From assembly GCF_003353175.1 (NCBI RefSeq), contig NZ_QHKS01000007.1:124001-188000 (forward strand): a stretch of 64,000 bases of DNA, written 5' to 3'. The stretch is from Paraburkholderia lacunae. GTDB lineage: Bacteria > Pseudomonadota > Gammaproteobacteria > Burkholderiales > Burkholderiaceae. Under the pieces are notes generated by a model. It was given only the letters and a program-made list of their open reading frames with translations. It was not told the origin of the DNA and searched no databases. The position numbers and the translations under genes are program-made. Of this stretch, positions 26,995 through 37,167 are shown piece after piece; position 1 is the first letter of the stretch; every line of letters begins with the position of its first letter.

Positions 26995-28896
26995 TCATTC
27001 GATCCTGCAATCGGTTGCGGCAGCAGATCCATCAGCCTTCCGGACTACCTGTACGATTTCCGCGAAAGATATCGGACGGCCGGTCAGAAACCCCTGGACG
27101 ATATCGCACCCGGCATCGCGTAACCAGGCAAGTTGCGCCGGGTACTCGACGCCTTCGGCAACGACCGTGAGACCAAAGCTGTGCGCCATTGAAATAATCG
27201 CGGTCACAATGGGCTGTCCCGCTTGCGGCAGCGCCTTCACGAAGCTTCGGTCGATCTTGAGCTGACTGAGCGGAAACGACTGCAGGTAGGACAGCGAAGA
27301 GTAACCCGTGCCAAAGTCGTCGATCGACAAGCGTATCCCTTCAGCGCGCAACTGCTTCATCACATTCACCGCAACGGCCATGTTGGCCATCAGCAGGCTC
27401 TCGGTGAGTTCGAGTTCGAGCAGATCCGCCGGCAGCGCATGCTCGTTCAGTGCGTCGAGCACGTCACGTTGAAATCGGGGCTCGCGAAGCTGCCGTGCGG
27501 ATACGTTCACCGACACGCCGACCGGATTGCGTGCCTCTGTGTTCCAGCGCACAGCATCCCGACAGGCGCGCCGCATCACCCATTGTCCCAAGGCGAGGAT
27601 GAGTTCGCTGTTCTCCGCAATCGGGACGAATTCCATCGGCGCAATGTTGCCGTCGGTTGGATGAGTCCACCGCACAAGGGCTTCCGCGCCGACCAGCCGC
27701 CCTGTCTGGCAATCATATTGAGGCTGATAGGCCAATTCGAGCGCGTCCTGTTCAATGGCGTCCCTCAGTTCACGTTCGAGCCGGGCACGCCGCTGCGCAT
27801 CCGTCGTCATCTGCGGCATGAACTCCACAGCGACATTCTTCCCGCTGCTTTTCGCGGCGTACAAGGCGATGTCCGCGCTGCTGACGAGCGAAGCGACGTC
27901 CGCTGCGTCGCCGGGGAACTGGCTGAATCCCACGCTCGCGGTCACCCGAACCTCGGCACCATGCAGGTCGAACGACCGGGCCAGCACGGTCGTGATGCGC
28001 TCGGCGGTATGGCGGCTTCCATGGCGGTCGGCATCGTCGACGGCGAGCACCGCGAATTCGTCGCCGCCAATGCGGCTGACGACATCCGTGGAGCGAACGG
28101 CGGCGCGCAGCGCGCCTGCCACGGAACGCAGCAATTCGTCGCCTGCGCCATGACCCAGCGTGTCGTTGACGATCTTGAAGTTGTCCAGGTCGATCAGGAT
28201 CAGCGCCAAACGCTCGTTGCACCCAGGCCGCAGCCGTGCGGCCAGCGCCTCGTAAAACGCGCGGCGGTTCGGCAGATCCGTCAGGGGGTCCGTGTTCGCG
28301 AGGTAGGCGAGTTCCTGCTCGGCCGCGAAGACACGCGCTTTCATGCGCGACGTGACGACGGACGATACCCAGAGCGCGCCTGCACAAGCTGCGATCAGAA
28401 AGCCGGCATAGCGCCCAAGCTCCTGAACCATCCCTTCGGTACTGGCAACGAGCACGACTGTGCCCAACGTCTCGCCGTCGTGAATGACCGGCGTTGCAAC
28501 GAAGACATCGCTCAGCGTGAAGTGATCGCGCACCATGGCCCTGCTGAGCGTCCCTTCATTGGCCTCATCCTCCGATATGCCTGCTCTGGCATACCGCGCA
28601 TGCTGGGTTCCCTTCGGATTGAACACCACGACGCTCTCTACGTAGGGCACGTTGGCAAGCGGCCGGAGTATTTCGGTCGTGGCCTGAACGTCATGAAACA
28701 TCAGCGACGCGGTGATATTGGCCGACACCATGGCCGCCTGCAGGCGGGCGTCGGCAGTGAGCGCGGATCGCAGCGACAGCGCCTGGTAGGCAAGCAACCC
28801 GGCACTGGAGATCAGCAACGCGATGGCAATACCGACAATATTGACGCGCCCGATAGCGCGCGTCAGATTGGGTGCAGCTTCTTCGCGCGCGGTCAC
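26995..28896 (-). CDS. YfiN-like CHASE8-GGDEF-EAL membrane enzyme
   Basis: 633 aa. Two membrane helices (about 17-42 and 163-185) flank a periplasmic CHASE8-type sensor ([37 protein letters not shown]). The GGDEF domain is intact (RIGGDEF with RSTD inhibitory site) and so is the EAL domain ([39 protein letters not shown]). The layout matches the YfiN/TpbB cyclase, but with an added EAL domain. The GTG start overlaps the stop of yfiR (GTGA), so translation is coupled. In the known YfiBNR system YfiR represses YfiN in the periplasm. Confidence 0.9.
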   Translation of the reverse strand: MTAREEAAPNLTRAIGRVNIVGIAIALLISSAGLLAYQALSLRSALTADARLQAAMVSANITASLMFHDVQATTEILRPLANVPYVESVVVFNPKGTQHARYARAGISEDEANEGTLSRAMVRDHFTLSDVFVATPVIHDGETLGTVVLVASTEGMVQELGRYAGFLIAACAGALWVSSVVTSRMKARVFAAEQELAYLANTDPLTDLPNRRAFYEALAARLRPGCNERLALILIDLDNFKIVNDTLGHGAGDELLRSVAGALRAAVRSTDVVSRIGGDEFAVLAVDDADRHGSRHTAERITTVLARSFDLHGAEVRVTASVGFSQFPGDAADVASLVSSADIALYAAKSSGKNVAVEFMPQMTTDAQRRARLERELRDAIEQDALELAYQPQYDCQTGRLVGAEALVRWTHPTDGNIAPMEFVPIAENSELILALGQWVMRRACRDAVRWNTEARNPVGVSVNVSARQLREPRFQRDVLDALNEHALPADLLELELTESLLMANMAVAVNVMKQLRAEGIRLSIDDFGTGYSSLSYLQSFPLSQLKIDRSFVKALPQAGQPIVTAIISMAHSFGLTVVAEGVEYPAQLAWLRDAGCDIVQGFLTGRPISFAEIVQVVRKADGSAAATDCRIE

Positions 28897-29423
28897 AAGA
28901 CGTTCCTTGCAAGACGGAGCAGCTTGGAACTGAGCGTCAGATGCCGGTGCAGCGCCTGCTGGTTTTCGATGTCGAAGCGAAGATGATTGTCTTCAGTGAA
29001 GAGGCGGATGATGGCCGTATGGTCGCCGGTATCGAAATCGCTAACGACAAGAACCGGTTGATCCGACGCGAGAACTTCCTTCACCGCACTGGGAATGGGA
29101 GCGCCGCTTTCCAGTACGACGACATTGCATCTGCATTGACCGCTCCTCGTCGGCAATGGGACGACGGACCACAACCGGCCGCCCTTATTTCGCCCGTCAA
29201 GTTTGGCCAGCGCGGCACCCAGTTCGGTGTCCCGGTTTGCGCACACGACAAGTGCGGCGTCGGACAGACTTCCCAACGGCCATGTCGTGAACTCGGTGAA
29301 GTTGAAGATATACGCGGCCTTCAATGCGGACACGTCCACCTGCGCGTACGCCGACAGGATGATCAGCGCCGAGATCAAGAAGGCCAGGATGCTGGTAACG
29401 CGGCGGGAACGGGGGAACCGCAT
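28893..29423 (-). CDS. YfiR-like periplasmic protein
   Basis: 176 aa. A signal peptide (about 1-31, ending SAYAQ) is followed by a YfiR (DUF4154) domain: [19 protein letters not shown] at the start, then [28 protein letters not shown] and [23 protein letters not shown]. YfiR proteins bind and inhibit the periplasmic part of YfiN-type cyclases. The ATG at 29423 comes one base after the stop of the TonB receptor gene, and the gene overlaps the downstream cyclase gene. Two Cys in [10 protein letters not shown] recall the redox-sensitive cysteines of YfiR. Confidence 0.9.
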   Translation of the reverse strand: MRFPRSRRVTSILAFLISALIILSAYAQVDVSALKAAYIFNFTEFTTWPLGSLSDAALVVCANRDTELGAALAKLDGRNKGGRLWSVVPLPTRSGQCRCNVVVLESGAPIPSAVKEVLASDQPVLVVSDFDTGDHTAIIRLFTEDNHLRFDIENQQALHRHLTLSSKLLRLARNVL

Positions 29424-29424
29424 G

Positions 29425-31482
29425 TCAGAACCCGTACACCATCTTGACGAGAAACTCCCGGCTCTGCTGGACGATGACGTCCTGCACAAAGCCCGGGCCG
29501 GCCGGGTCCGTGTAGCGCGCGTTGGCCACGTTGTAGACGGAGAACGACAGATCCGCGTGTCTGATCAGGCGTGAGCTGGCTACCGTCACATTACCGAGGC
29601 AGTAGCCGGCCGCGTGTCCCTGATTCGCGAACCGGCTGGAAACACAGCGGATCTCGGTGCCAATGCGCGCGGCATTGGCGTAGACAGGCATCACAACGTT
29701 CAGCTTGAACAGGTTGCGCGGCGAGTTTTGCAGGATGGCGCCGGAGCTGCTGTCGCGAGCGATCTGCCATGAATAGCTGGCGCGGATCCGCGCGCCGCCG
29801 GCAAATTTCTGCTCATAGCTCAGTTCGGCGCCATCCGCGTTCGCACGGTTCAGGTTCTCGAAAATGTACAGACCCGACGATGGGTCACGCGTCTCCGAGA
29901 TCAGGTCGCGGATGTCGTAGTGGAAGAGCGAAAGCGTCGCCCTGCCCGACGCGCCGATTTCACGTTCGTAGATGAATTCGTTGGTGGTGATGTGCTCGGC
30001 CTTGAGCGACGGGTTAGCCAGCTGCCCGCCGACGCCCGCGACCGCGTAGTAGAGCTCGTAGGCGTTAGGCGCGCGGTAGGCCAGGCCATAGACGAACTTG
30101 AAGGTGTCCCGCGGGCTAGCCTTATAGGCAAGCGCCAAGCGGGGGCTGATGTTGCCGCCGGCGACGGTCTCCTTGTCATAGCGTAGCCCGGCGTTAAGCG
30201 AAAAATTTGCCGGTAACTGCAGTTCGTCTTCGGCGTACACGCCCTCCCGATTGCTGCTGTGCCTGTCGTCGAGATTGACCGCATAGGGATCGACGTTGTA
30301 GTTGTACTGGTCGCGCTCGGCATCGCGTGTGTAGTCCATTCCGAAGACCATCCTGTTCCCCGGAATAGAGGTGATGGTGGCATGCACGTCGCCTCCGTAC
30401 CAGAGCGCGTGATCGCCGTCGATATTTTCCACCGGACCGGGCGCATAAAGGCTCGGGGTGCGGTAGTCATAGCGTCCCCAGTAGACTGCTGCGGCGAGCT
30501 GCAAGCCGTCGCTTACCGCGTGATGGAACGAACCATTAATGAAGCTGTGCGTGTCCGTGGTGTTAGAAGGCGAATTGAACAGCGCGCCATAGGGCGCATT
30601 CGGCACGCCCTTGGTGCGGTTGCCGTAGCCCATGCTCAGGCCGAAATCCCCATCAGCAAATTTGGCAAGAAAGCTCTGCGCGCGATCGTAGTCCAAACCT
30701 TGCGCGACGCCGTTGTTCTGATCCGGTGTGTCGAATTCCGGGTAGTACAGATCCTGTCCACGCCGCTCGTACGCACTCGCGGAGAGCACCAGATCGGCGC
30801 CGTTACTGCCATGCCAGCCGTAGCTTGCCCGCGCGCGCTTCTCGCCGAAGCTGCCTGCGGCGACGGCCACCTCGGCGCCTCTGAGCGACTCGCCGGTCCT
30901 CGTGATCACATTCACGATGCCAAACAGCGCGTTCGAACCGTACACGGCAGAACCCGGGCCCGGAACGTATTCGATGCGCTCGACCAGGTCCATGTCCACC
31001 GGGAAATCCGTGCCGATCGGCGCCTGGTCGTAGACGGTGTCGTTCAGCCGCACGCCATCGACCAGAAGCAGAAAGCGGCTGTTGTAGTCGCCCGGACGCT
31101 GGAAGCCGCGCCCGCCGAGATACGCATAGTCACGGTCGTAGCTGACGTAAAGCCCCGGCAAAGACGCCAATGCATCAGCTAATGTTCTCCATTCGAAATC
31201 CTTGATGTCTTTGGCCGTCAGCACGAAGACAGCGGCAGGCGCATCGGAGATCGGTTGCGTGAGCCGCGTTGCCGTACTCACCGTTTCCTGCATCAACACC
31301 TCGAGCGGCAAGGTTGCCAGGTCGGTGTCCACGCTCCTTCCGCTGTCAGTATCCTGATGGGGGCCGGTGGTCGGCGGCGCGTCAGCGGACCATCCCGGCG
31401 CGCAGACACTGGCCAGCAGCGCAAAGCTAGCAATTCGCAGAAAAGGCAGAACTATGCGCGAACGCTCACACCAACCAGACAT
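29425..31482 (-). CDS. TonB-dependent receptor linked to a YfiR/cyclase pair
   Basis: 685 aa. A signal peptide (about 1-33) is followed by an N-terminal stretch (LATLPLEVLMQETVSTATR), a plug domain (about 75-190, with VLTAKDIKDFEWRTLADAL, LLVDGVRLNDTVY, VERIEYVPGPGSAVYGSNA and IVNVITR) and a beta-barrel ending in Phe. The plug resembles receptors of the CirA/BtuB type. It shares an operon with yfiR and a cyclic-di-GMP enzyme, so ligand uptake and signalling are probably linked. No strong ribosome site was seen before the ATG. Confidence 0.9.
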   Translation of the reverse strand: MSGWCERSRIVLPFLRIASFALLASVCAPGWSADAPPTTGPHQDTDSGRSVDTDLATLPLEVLMQETVSTATRLTQPISDAPAAVFVLTAKDIKDFEWRTLADALASLPGLYVSYDRDYAYLGGRGFQRPGDYNSRFLLLVDGVRLNDTVYDQAPIGTDFPVDMDLVERIEYVPGPGSAVYGSNALFGIVNVITRTGESLRGAEVAVAAGSFGEKRARASYGWHGSNGADLVLSASAYERRGQDLYYPEFDTPDQNNGVAQGLDYDRAQSFLAKFADGDFGLSMGYGNRTKGVPNAPYGALFNSPSNTTDTHSFINGSFHHAVSDGLQLAAAVYWGRYDYRTPSLYAPGPVENIDGDHALWYGGDVHATITSIPGNRMVFGMDYTRDAERDQYNYNVDPYAVNLDDRHSSNREGVYAEDELQLPANFSLNAGLRYDKETVAGGNISPRLALAYKASPRDTFKFVYGLAYRAPNAYELYYAVAGVGGQLANPSLKAEHITTNEFIYEREIGASGRATLSLFHYDIRDLISETRDPSSGLYIFENLNRANADGAELSYEQKFAGGARIRASYSWQIARDSSSGAILQNSPRNLFKLNVVMPVYANAARIGTEIRCVSSRFANQGHAAGYCLGNVTVASSRLIRHADLSFSVYNVANARYTDPAGPGFVQDVIVQQSREFLVKMVYGF

Positions 31483-32208
31483 TTCGGGAAGTCTTATTCA
31501 ATGCTCTTGTGTAAAGGGACGCGTCTTCTGATCTTTTATCGACCTGGCGGTAGCGATCTTTAGTCACGCACGTGCTGCCGCTTTGGGCAAGCGCTGCGGT
31601 AGCGGGAACGACATTTTTTCTGGCGAAAATGCAAGCAGCCTTGCTGCTTACACGCATATCGACAACGAGCGAAGATTGCTGAAGAGAAATCGTCGTAAGG
31701 TCTGTCTGGATTTTTTGTAAGGCTATCCTTAGCAACTTGACGAAAAGCGGCGGATGGCCTTGCCGGATACGACGTTAGCCGACCTATCCAATGTGTCTGG
31801 GTTGCGCGACGAGGTGCTGCAGTTCGCGGGGCGGGATGGTTTTTTCAGCAGGCCATCCCAGTGATTCGTTTGATGAAGCGGAAAACGAAGCGAGTTCAGC
31901 AAGACCCATTTCGAACGTCGGTCGACGCAGGCACAAAACACTCATAGACAGCGCGAATGACGTGCATCGCGCCCCGCACGGCACGCCTTCGCGCCTTACG
32001 CCATGTGCCTTCGAGCGGATCGCCCTGGGAAAAGCCTTAGCTGTCCAGGTGAATGCAGCAATGTGTGCGCAGGCCTTACGCATATGTTTCGGAAATTTGA
32101 TTGCGTACGCTGCATTTCCGGAACGCCCCGTGGCGAACCATTCCCAAGCGTCGAGGCGCGCACACGAGCCGTCATGCGCCGTCGATTGCCGATAACTGGA
32201 GAACCGAG
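31483..32208. other. 726-bp divergent intergenic region
   Basis: It lies between the leftward TonB receptor operon and the rightward MFS gene. A short perfect hairpin, AAGCAGC-CTT-GCTGCTT (31633-31649), could be an operator. The part near the receptor is more AT-rich than the neighbouring genes and probably contains its promoter. The open frames at 31784-32221 and 31791-32195 resemble no protein family. Confidence 0.5.
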
Positions 32209-33663
32209 ATGGCCGTCTCAACGAACAGCAAGCCTGAGGGCAAGCGCCATACCTACGAGTGGTACGTGGTCGTGATCTGCATGCTTGCGTATGTGTTTTC
32301 CTTTGTCGACCGGCAGGTGCTCGCGTTGATGATCGAGCCGATCAAAAAGGATCTGCATCTGAGCGACACGCAGTTCAGCTTGCTGCATGGCTTCGCGTTT
32401 TCCCTCTTCTATGCGGTGATGGGCATGCCGCTCGCCTATCTCGCCGACCGCTTCGCGCGGCCGCGCATCATCGCGACAGGCATTGCGCTATGGAGCTTCG
32501 CCACCGCCGCCTGCGGCGTCAGCCAGAACTTCATCCACATGTTCCTCGCACGGATGAGCGTCGGCGTGGGGGAAGCCGCGCTCTCCCCCGGAACGTACTC
32601 GATGTTGAGCGACTACTTTCCGAAGGAGAAGCTGGGGCGCGCGGTAGGCGTCTATTCTCTCGGCTCGTTCATTGGCGGCGGGATCGCGTTCCTGATCGGC
32701 GGGTACGTGATCAATCTGCTGAAACAGATGACCACCGTCTCACTGCCGCTCCTCGGCGATGTGCGTTCGTGGCAGCTGACATTCTTGATCGTCGGGCTGC
32801 CGGGCTTCCTCGTCGCGCTGCTGTTTATCCTCACCGTGTGCGATCCCCAACGCAAAGGGCTGGTTCAGGATGGCGCCGGGAAGGCAAAGCGAGTATCGAT
32901 GGGCGATTCGCTGCGCTTTATCCGCACGCATGGCAAGACGTTCTTCTGCCACTACCTCGGCTTTTCCTTCTACGCGATGACGCTCTTCTGCCTGATGAGT
33001 TGGACGCCCGCGTTCTATATCCGCCGCTTCGGGCTCACACCGGTCGAAGCGGGCTACATGCTCGGCACGATTCTGCTCGCGGCGAACACCGTCGGCGTGT
33101 TCTGCGGCGGGTGGCTCAACGACTGGCTGATGACGAAAGGCCGCGCCGACGGCCCGATGCTCGCCGGCTTCATCGGCGCAGTCGGGATGCTGGTGCCGGC
33201 GGTCGCCTTCACGCAGGCCGACAGTCTGGGCGTTTCGCTCGGGTTGCTGGTTCTCGCCATGTTCTTCGCCTCGTTCCCGATGCCCACCTCGACCGCCGCG
33301 ATGCAGACCCTCGCACCCAACCAGATGCGTGCGCAGATTTCGGCGGTGTTCCTGCTGGTCTCGAACCTGATCGCGCTAGGTATCGGCACCACCCTTGTTG
33401 CGCTGTTGACCGACAAGGTGTTCGGCTCGCCCAAAGCGGTCGGCAGTTCGATGTCGATCGTCAACCTAGTCGCCACGCTGCTGGCCGCCGTGCTGTTGTG
33501 GTTCGGCTGCAAGCAGTTCCGCCTGAGCCTGGCACGCGAACAGGCTCACGTGAATCCAGCGGGCGCGGTGGCGCATTCAGGGGCGACAGAGCTCGCGCAT
33601 GCCGCCGGGACGGTGCCGCTCGACACCACGCGGGCCCGCGTACCTGAGCGCAAAAACGCTTAA
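32209..33663 (+). CDS. MFS transporter, spinster-like
   Basis: 484 aa with 12 predicted helices. The signature FVDRQVLALMIEPIKKDLHLSDTQFSLL in helix 1 and MPLAYLADRFARPRII between helices 2 and 3 are typical of the spinster-type branch of the major facilitator superfamily. The second half begins near residue 250 (HYLGFSFYAMTLFCLMSWTPAF). The substrate is not predictable; bacterial members handle organic acids, aromatic compounds and lipids. The ATG at 32209 follows GGAG; the upstream in-frame extension is polar and rejected. Confidence 0.88.
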   Translation: MAVSTNSKPEGKRHTYEWYVVVICMLAYVFSFVDRQVLALMIEPIKKDLHLSDTQFSLLHGFAFSLFYAVMGMPLAYLADRFARPRIIATGIALWSFATAACGVSQNFIHMFLARMSVGVGEAALSPGTYSMLSDYFPKEKLGRAVGVYSLGSFIGGGIAFLIGGYVINLLKQMTTVSLPLLGDVRSWQLTFLIVGLPGFLVALLFILTVCDPQRKGLVQDGAGKAKRVSMGDSLRFIRTHGKTFFCHYLGFSFYAMTLFCLMSWTPAFYIRRFGLTPVEAGYMLGTILLAANTVGVFCGGWLNDWLMTKGRADGPMLAGFIGAVGMLVPAVAFTQADSLGVSLGLLVLAMFFASFPMPTSTAAMQTLAPNQMRAQISAVFLLVSNLIALGIGTTLVALLTDKVFGSPKAVGSSMSIVNLVATLLAAVLLWFGCKQFRLSLAREQAHVNPAGAVAHSGATELAHAAGTVPLDTTRARVPERKNA

Positions 33664-33772
33664 GTGGACGGTTGATGCGTTTTTTCGTGGAAATAGCGGC
33701 AGGATTTATCGAGGCGTTTTCTTTTCATGCCACGTCGCATTTCTATTAACACGATCTTCCCCCTGCAATATT

Positions 33773-33808
33773 CCCCGCTGCTGCAACACAAGTGCGACGG
33801 CAGCGGGG
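33773..33808. terminator. Stem-loop between convergent MFS and adhesin genes
   Basis: CCCCGCTGC (33773-33781) pairs exactly with GCAGCGGGG (33800-33808) across an 18-nt loop. It lies between two convergent stop codons, which suits a shared terminator. There is no clear T-tract on either side, so the call is weak. Confidence 0.35.
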
Positions 33809-33822
33809 TACAGACAAATTAC

Positions 33823-35904
33823 TTACCAGCGATAGCCAACGCCCGCGCCTGCACCCACGGAACCGTGACCAGAGACGCCCGTGGTGAACGAGCCTTTCAC
33901 CATCCACTTTTGCGTCGCGACCGACAGACCCACAGCCATCGCGGACTGGCCGCCGTAGTTGCCGGCTGCGAGCGCTACAACCTTCTCACCCGGCAACACA
34001 GCTTGCGGCAAATTCGCCATGGCGATTGCGGACGCTGAACCAGCGCTCGCGTCACGGCGATATTTCTGCATGTCATCGCGCACGCTGTTGATCGCGCCAT
34101 TGAGCTGTCGCACGTTGACTGCATCAGTCGGAGCCGTACCATCTGCAACGTTGGTAATCTGACGCTCAGCACCCGGTGCACCGACCGAAACCGTGTTGGC
34201 CCGGTCTGCAACTGAATTTGCACCCAGGGCAACCGAATTGTTCGCGGTGGCCTGGGAATTCGCGCCGATCGCAGTTCCGTTCGTGCCGGTGACGTTAGAA
34301 CCATCGCCGACTGCGGTTCCGTTCGTGGCCGTGACTTTGGAATTCGTGCCAATGGCGGTTGCGCGCGCAGCCGTGACAGTCGTATTGGTGCCGATTGCGG
34401 TACCGTCCTGGCCCGAAACATTCGAGCCGTTACCGACAGCAGTTCCGTTGGAAACGGACACGACCGAATTTTTGCCAACTGCCGTATCTGTTGGATCGGC
34501 AACCGTGCCGTTCGAGCCGCTTGTCGAAATCGTGTTGACGGTCGCGGTAACCGTAGCGACCTTGCTGGACAGAGCCGAGACTTGCGAGGCAATCGAGAAA
34601 AGTTGCGAGCCGTTCACAGCATCCGTGCTTGTTGCGCTGATCTGGCCTGCGGCTACATTTTGCAACTGGTGTTCCTGACCGACCGCGCCGATACTCACGA
34701 CCCCGGTCGGCGTCGCGCCTGCGAAGCCGCCAAAGGTAACGCCGTTCAACGTGACGCTACTCACGTTCGTTGCTGCACGTGTGACAGCGCCGGAACCGAG
34801 CGCTGTCGATTCGTTAGTCGAAGCTACAGCCGCGTTACCGATCGCAATGGAATTTGCGCCCGTCGCTTGTGCGAGACCGCCCAGTGCAACCGTACCCGCT
34901 ACTGCCGCATTGGCGCTCACGCCCATGGAAATGGAGCCGTTACCTTGCGCAAAAGCGCTATTTCCGATGGCGACGGCTTCTCCGTTAACCGCCTGTGCCG
35001 CCGTGCCGATTGCAACGGGCGAGGCAGGCGTACCCGATGACGTTGCAATCGCGTTTGCTCCGATCGCAATTGCGACACTTCCGACTCCGCCGTTGGCGAC
35101 TGCCCCCGCGCCTTCGGCAATCGCACCAAAGCCAGCCGCAGAACTCCCCGTACCGATTGCCATGGTGTTGGTTCCACTGGCCGTCGCCTGAATACCAAGT
35201 GCGACCGAGCCAACCGCTGTTGCACTGCTCTTCCCGCCCAAGGCGATTGCGCTTACCGCAGATGACAATGCGTCCTCGCCTATCGCAATCGAATCCGTGT
35301 TCGTGGCCCTTGCCTGGAAACCCAGTGCGGTCGCACCGGCTCCCGAAGCAGTACTGGCAGTTCCCAGCGCGGTAGCAAATGACGCACTGGCCGTCGATTG
35401 CGCACCGATCGCCGTCGTCTGCACGCCGCTCGCATTCGACGCACCGCCGAACGCAACCGCGTTGGTGCCGCTTGCGACCGAATTTGCGCCGACTGCGGTG
35501 GCATTCTGGCCGCTTGCAGTTACCGTATCTCCAAGAGCGGTTGCGGCCCCGCCATTAGCGGCAACATTGATGCCGACCGCTGTGTTCTGACTTGTGTTAC
35601 TCGCGTCACCAGCTACAGCGGGAAACGTCCCGCCTGTACTGGCGGACGGTGCCGTTGCGCCACCTATCGTTGCAGTCGTACCACCGACCTCGCCACCGAC
35701 AGCAAGGTTATCCGCGTGTGCATATCCAGCCGAGAGCGTGAGCGCTGTCAATACAGCCAGTGTGACCTTCGACTTCAGCGGAGCACCGCCCTGCCCCATT
35801 GCCGTTTGCCCCGGCTCCCCCAGCACACTGCGCTGCGTCTCGGCTGCCGCTACCGGCGCGCCAAGTCGGCGATTCCAAACCAACCTATATCGGCTCTTGT
35901 TCAT
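33823..35904 (-). CDS. YadA-type trimeric autotransporter adhesin
   Basis: 693 aa. The extended signal peptide region ([20 protein letters not shown]...) is the ESPR type found in type V secretion. The passenger is a YadA-like head with many 14-residue [20 protein letters not shown] repeats (about 95-370), a neck ([24 protein letters not shown]), a second block of head repeats (about 465-580), another neck ([21 protein letters not shown]), a short coil and the YadA anchor (about 635-693, ending GAGVGYRW). Such proteins form trimeric surface fibres that bind host or abiotic surfaces. A receiver/AraC regulator and sensor kinase are divergently encoded. Confidence 0.95.
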   Translation of the reverse strand: MNKSRYRLVWNRRLGAPVAAAETQRSVLGEPGQTAMGQGGAPLKSKVTLAVLTALTLSAGYAHADNLAVGGEVGGTTATIGGATAPSASTGGTFPAVAGDASNTSQNTAVGINVAANGGAATALGDTVTASGQNATAVGANSVASGTNAVAFGGASNASGVQTTAIGAQSTASASFATALGTASTASGAGATALGFQARATNTDSIAIGEDALSSAVSAIALGGKSSATAVGSVALGIQATASGTNTMAIGTGSSAAGFGAIAEGAGAVANGGVGSVAIAIGANAIATSSGTPASPVAIGTAAQAVNGEAVAIGNSAFAQGNGSISMGVSANAAVAGTVALGGLAQATGANSIAIGNAAVASTNESTALGSGAVTRAATNVSSVTLNGVTFGGFAGATPTGVVSIGAVGQEHQLQNVAAGQISATSTDAVNGSQLFSIASQVSALSSKVATVTATVNTISTSGSNGTVADPTDTAVGKNSVVSVSNGTAVGNGSNVSGQDGTAIGTNTTVTAARATAIGTNSKVTATNGTAVGDGSNVTGTNGTAIGANSQATANNSVALGANSVADRANTVSVGAPGAERQITNVADGTAPTDAVNVRQLNGAINSVRDDMQKYRRDASAGSASAIAMANLPQAVLPGEKVVALAAGNYGGQSAMAVGLSVATQKWMVKGSFTTGVSGHGSVGAGAGVGYRW

Positions 35905-36357
35905 TGCGTTCCGTTCTCACTTATCTGGTGGTCAATAAAAGGATTCATATCTGGTCTCCGTCACGCTCCGTGTGACTCTTTAGCCTGCCCGTGTCGTCTG
36001 GTTTTTCACGGCGTGCCGTTCGGTAGCGTCTTCCCGCCGTGAGGCGTCGACCGCCGCACTCCAAGCCCCTGCCACCCATGGTTACAGATGTATTACTTAG
36101 AAACTTTGTGTAAGGACGCGAGAAATTATGGGCAGCGTTACCGCACAACTGTTTTGCCCGAGGGGCGAAATGCTTTGCCCGGGAGAAAATTCTTTTTCTA
36201 TCCGTGTGGAAACCGCTGGATTTAAATTGAATTGACAATCTGATATTCTTCGCGGCTTTATGCTGACGGGCGATCGATACCCCGCAACCCTCAAGTTGCG
36301 CAATCAACCGCCGTTAACTCCCTGGAACATTACCCGTCAGCTCTTTTCGTCTACACG
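35905..36357. other. 453-bp divergent promoter region, AT-rich
   Basis: It lies between the adhesin and the response regulator. It is more AT-rich than the genes around it. An exact TTGACA at 36232-36237 could be the -35 of a sigma-70 promoter reading towards the regulator; the -10 is unclear (TTTATG about 19 bp on). The paired stretches tttgcccgaggggcgaaa and tttgcccgggagaaa (36150-36187) could be regulator sites. Confidence 0.45.
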
Positions 36358-37167
36358 ATGCCGCCCCGAAATACCGCCCTCACGGACGCCCATCTTCTTG
36401 TCGTAGACGACCAGCCGGACCAGCTTCGATTGTTAATTGATGTATTACGCAACGCTGGATGCCGAATCAGTGTCGGATTCGACGGGTCACAAGCGTATCA
36501 ACGAGCACTGGCGATTTCACCCGACTTGATCCTGATGGACGTGCGGATGCCGCGGATGGATGGATTCGCTGCCTGCCGGCTTCTGGCCGCGGACCCCCGC
36601 ACCTCTGCGATTCCCGTCATATTTCTTACCGTGGCCGGTGAACTCCACGAGCGCCTCAACGGTCTGGAAATCGGCGGCGTGGACTACGTGCTCAAGCCAT
36701 TCGAGGCGGACGAGGTACTTGCACGGATTCGCGTTCACCTCACCCGGGCAAGCGGCAATCGGCAAGTCGAAGAAGAGGTGTCCGCTTCAGACTTCACAGG
36801 CGACAGTGTCATCGTTCGCGCGGCCATTCGACATCTGTCGCAAAGCCTGAACAATCCGCCTACGGTCGAACAACTCGCCCGCCTCGTGGGGACCAATGAA
36901 AAACGACTGTCGCGCGCGTTTCGGGACAACCTTGGCCGGACGGTATTCGAGTATCTCCGGGACGAACGCTTGCGGATTGCGCAAAGGCTGTTGAGCAGCA
37001 CGCCATTGAGTATCGCCAGCATCGCCGACGAGATTGGTTTTTCCAGTGCGGCGAATTTCGCCACGGCGTTTCGCGAGCGATTCGGCACGACTCCCTCAAG
37101 CTATCGGGAAGAACTTCGCTTTCGGGACCTGACTGACACCCAGGAATCCACCATCGATGCAGAGTAA
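36358..37167 (+). CDS. Response regulator with AraC-type DNA-binding domain
   Basis: 269 aa. The N-terminal receiver (about 10-130) has the acidic pair (VVDDQ), phospho-acceptor Asp in LILMDVRMPRMDG, and Lys in VLKPFEA. The C-terminal AraC/XylS domain (about 150-255) has both helix-turn-helix motifs (VEQLARLVGTNEKRLSRAFRD and SIADEIGFSSAANFATAFRERFGTTPSSYR). It overlaps the sensor kinase gene by 11 bp, so the two form a coupled pair. The adhesin gene across the spacer is the likely target. Confidence 0.93.
   Translation: MPPRNTALTDAHLLVVDDQPDQLRLLIDVLRNAGCRISVGFDGSQAYQRALAISPDLILMDVRMPRMDGFAACRLLAADPRTSAIPVIFLTVAGELHERLNGLEIGGVDYVLKPFEADEVLARIRVHLTRASGNRQVEEEVSASDFTGDSVIVRAAIRHLSQSLNNPPTVEQLARLVGTNEKRLSRAFRDNLGRTVFEYLRDERLRIAQRLLSSTPLSIASIADEIGFSSAANFATAFRERFGTTPSSYREELRFRDLTDTQESTIDAE

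Noticed and set aside
31633..31649. AAGCAGC-CTT-GCTGCTT hairpin as a terminator of the TonB receptor operon
   Set aside because: It lies upstream of the operon, not at its end, and lacks a T-tract; kept only as a possible operator.
31784..32221. ORFs on both strands upstream of the MFS gene
   Set aside because: They overlap each other and the MFS start and show no domain-like pattern.
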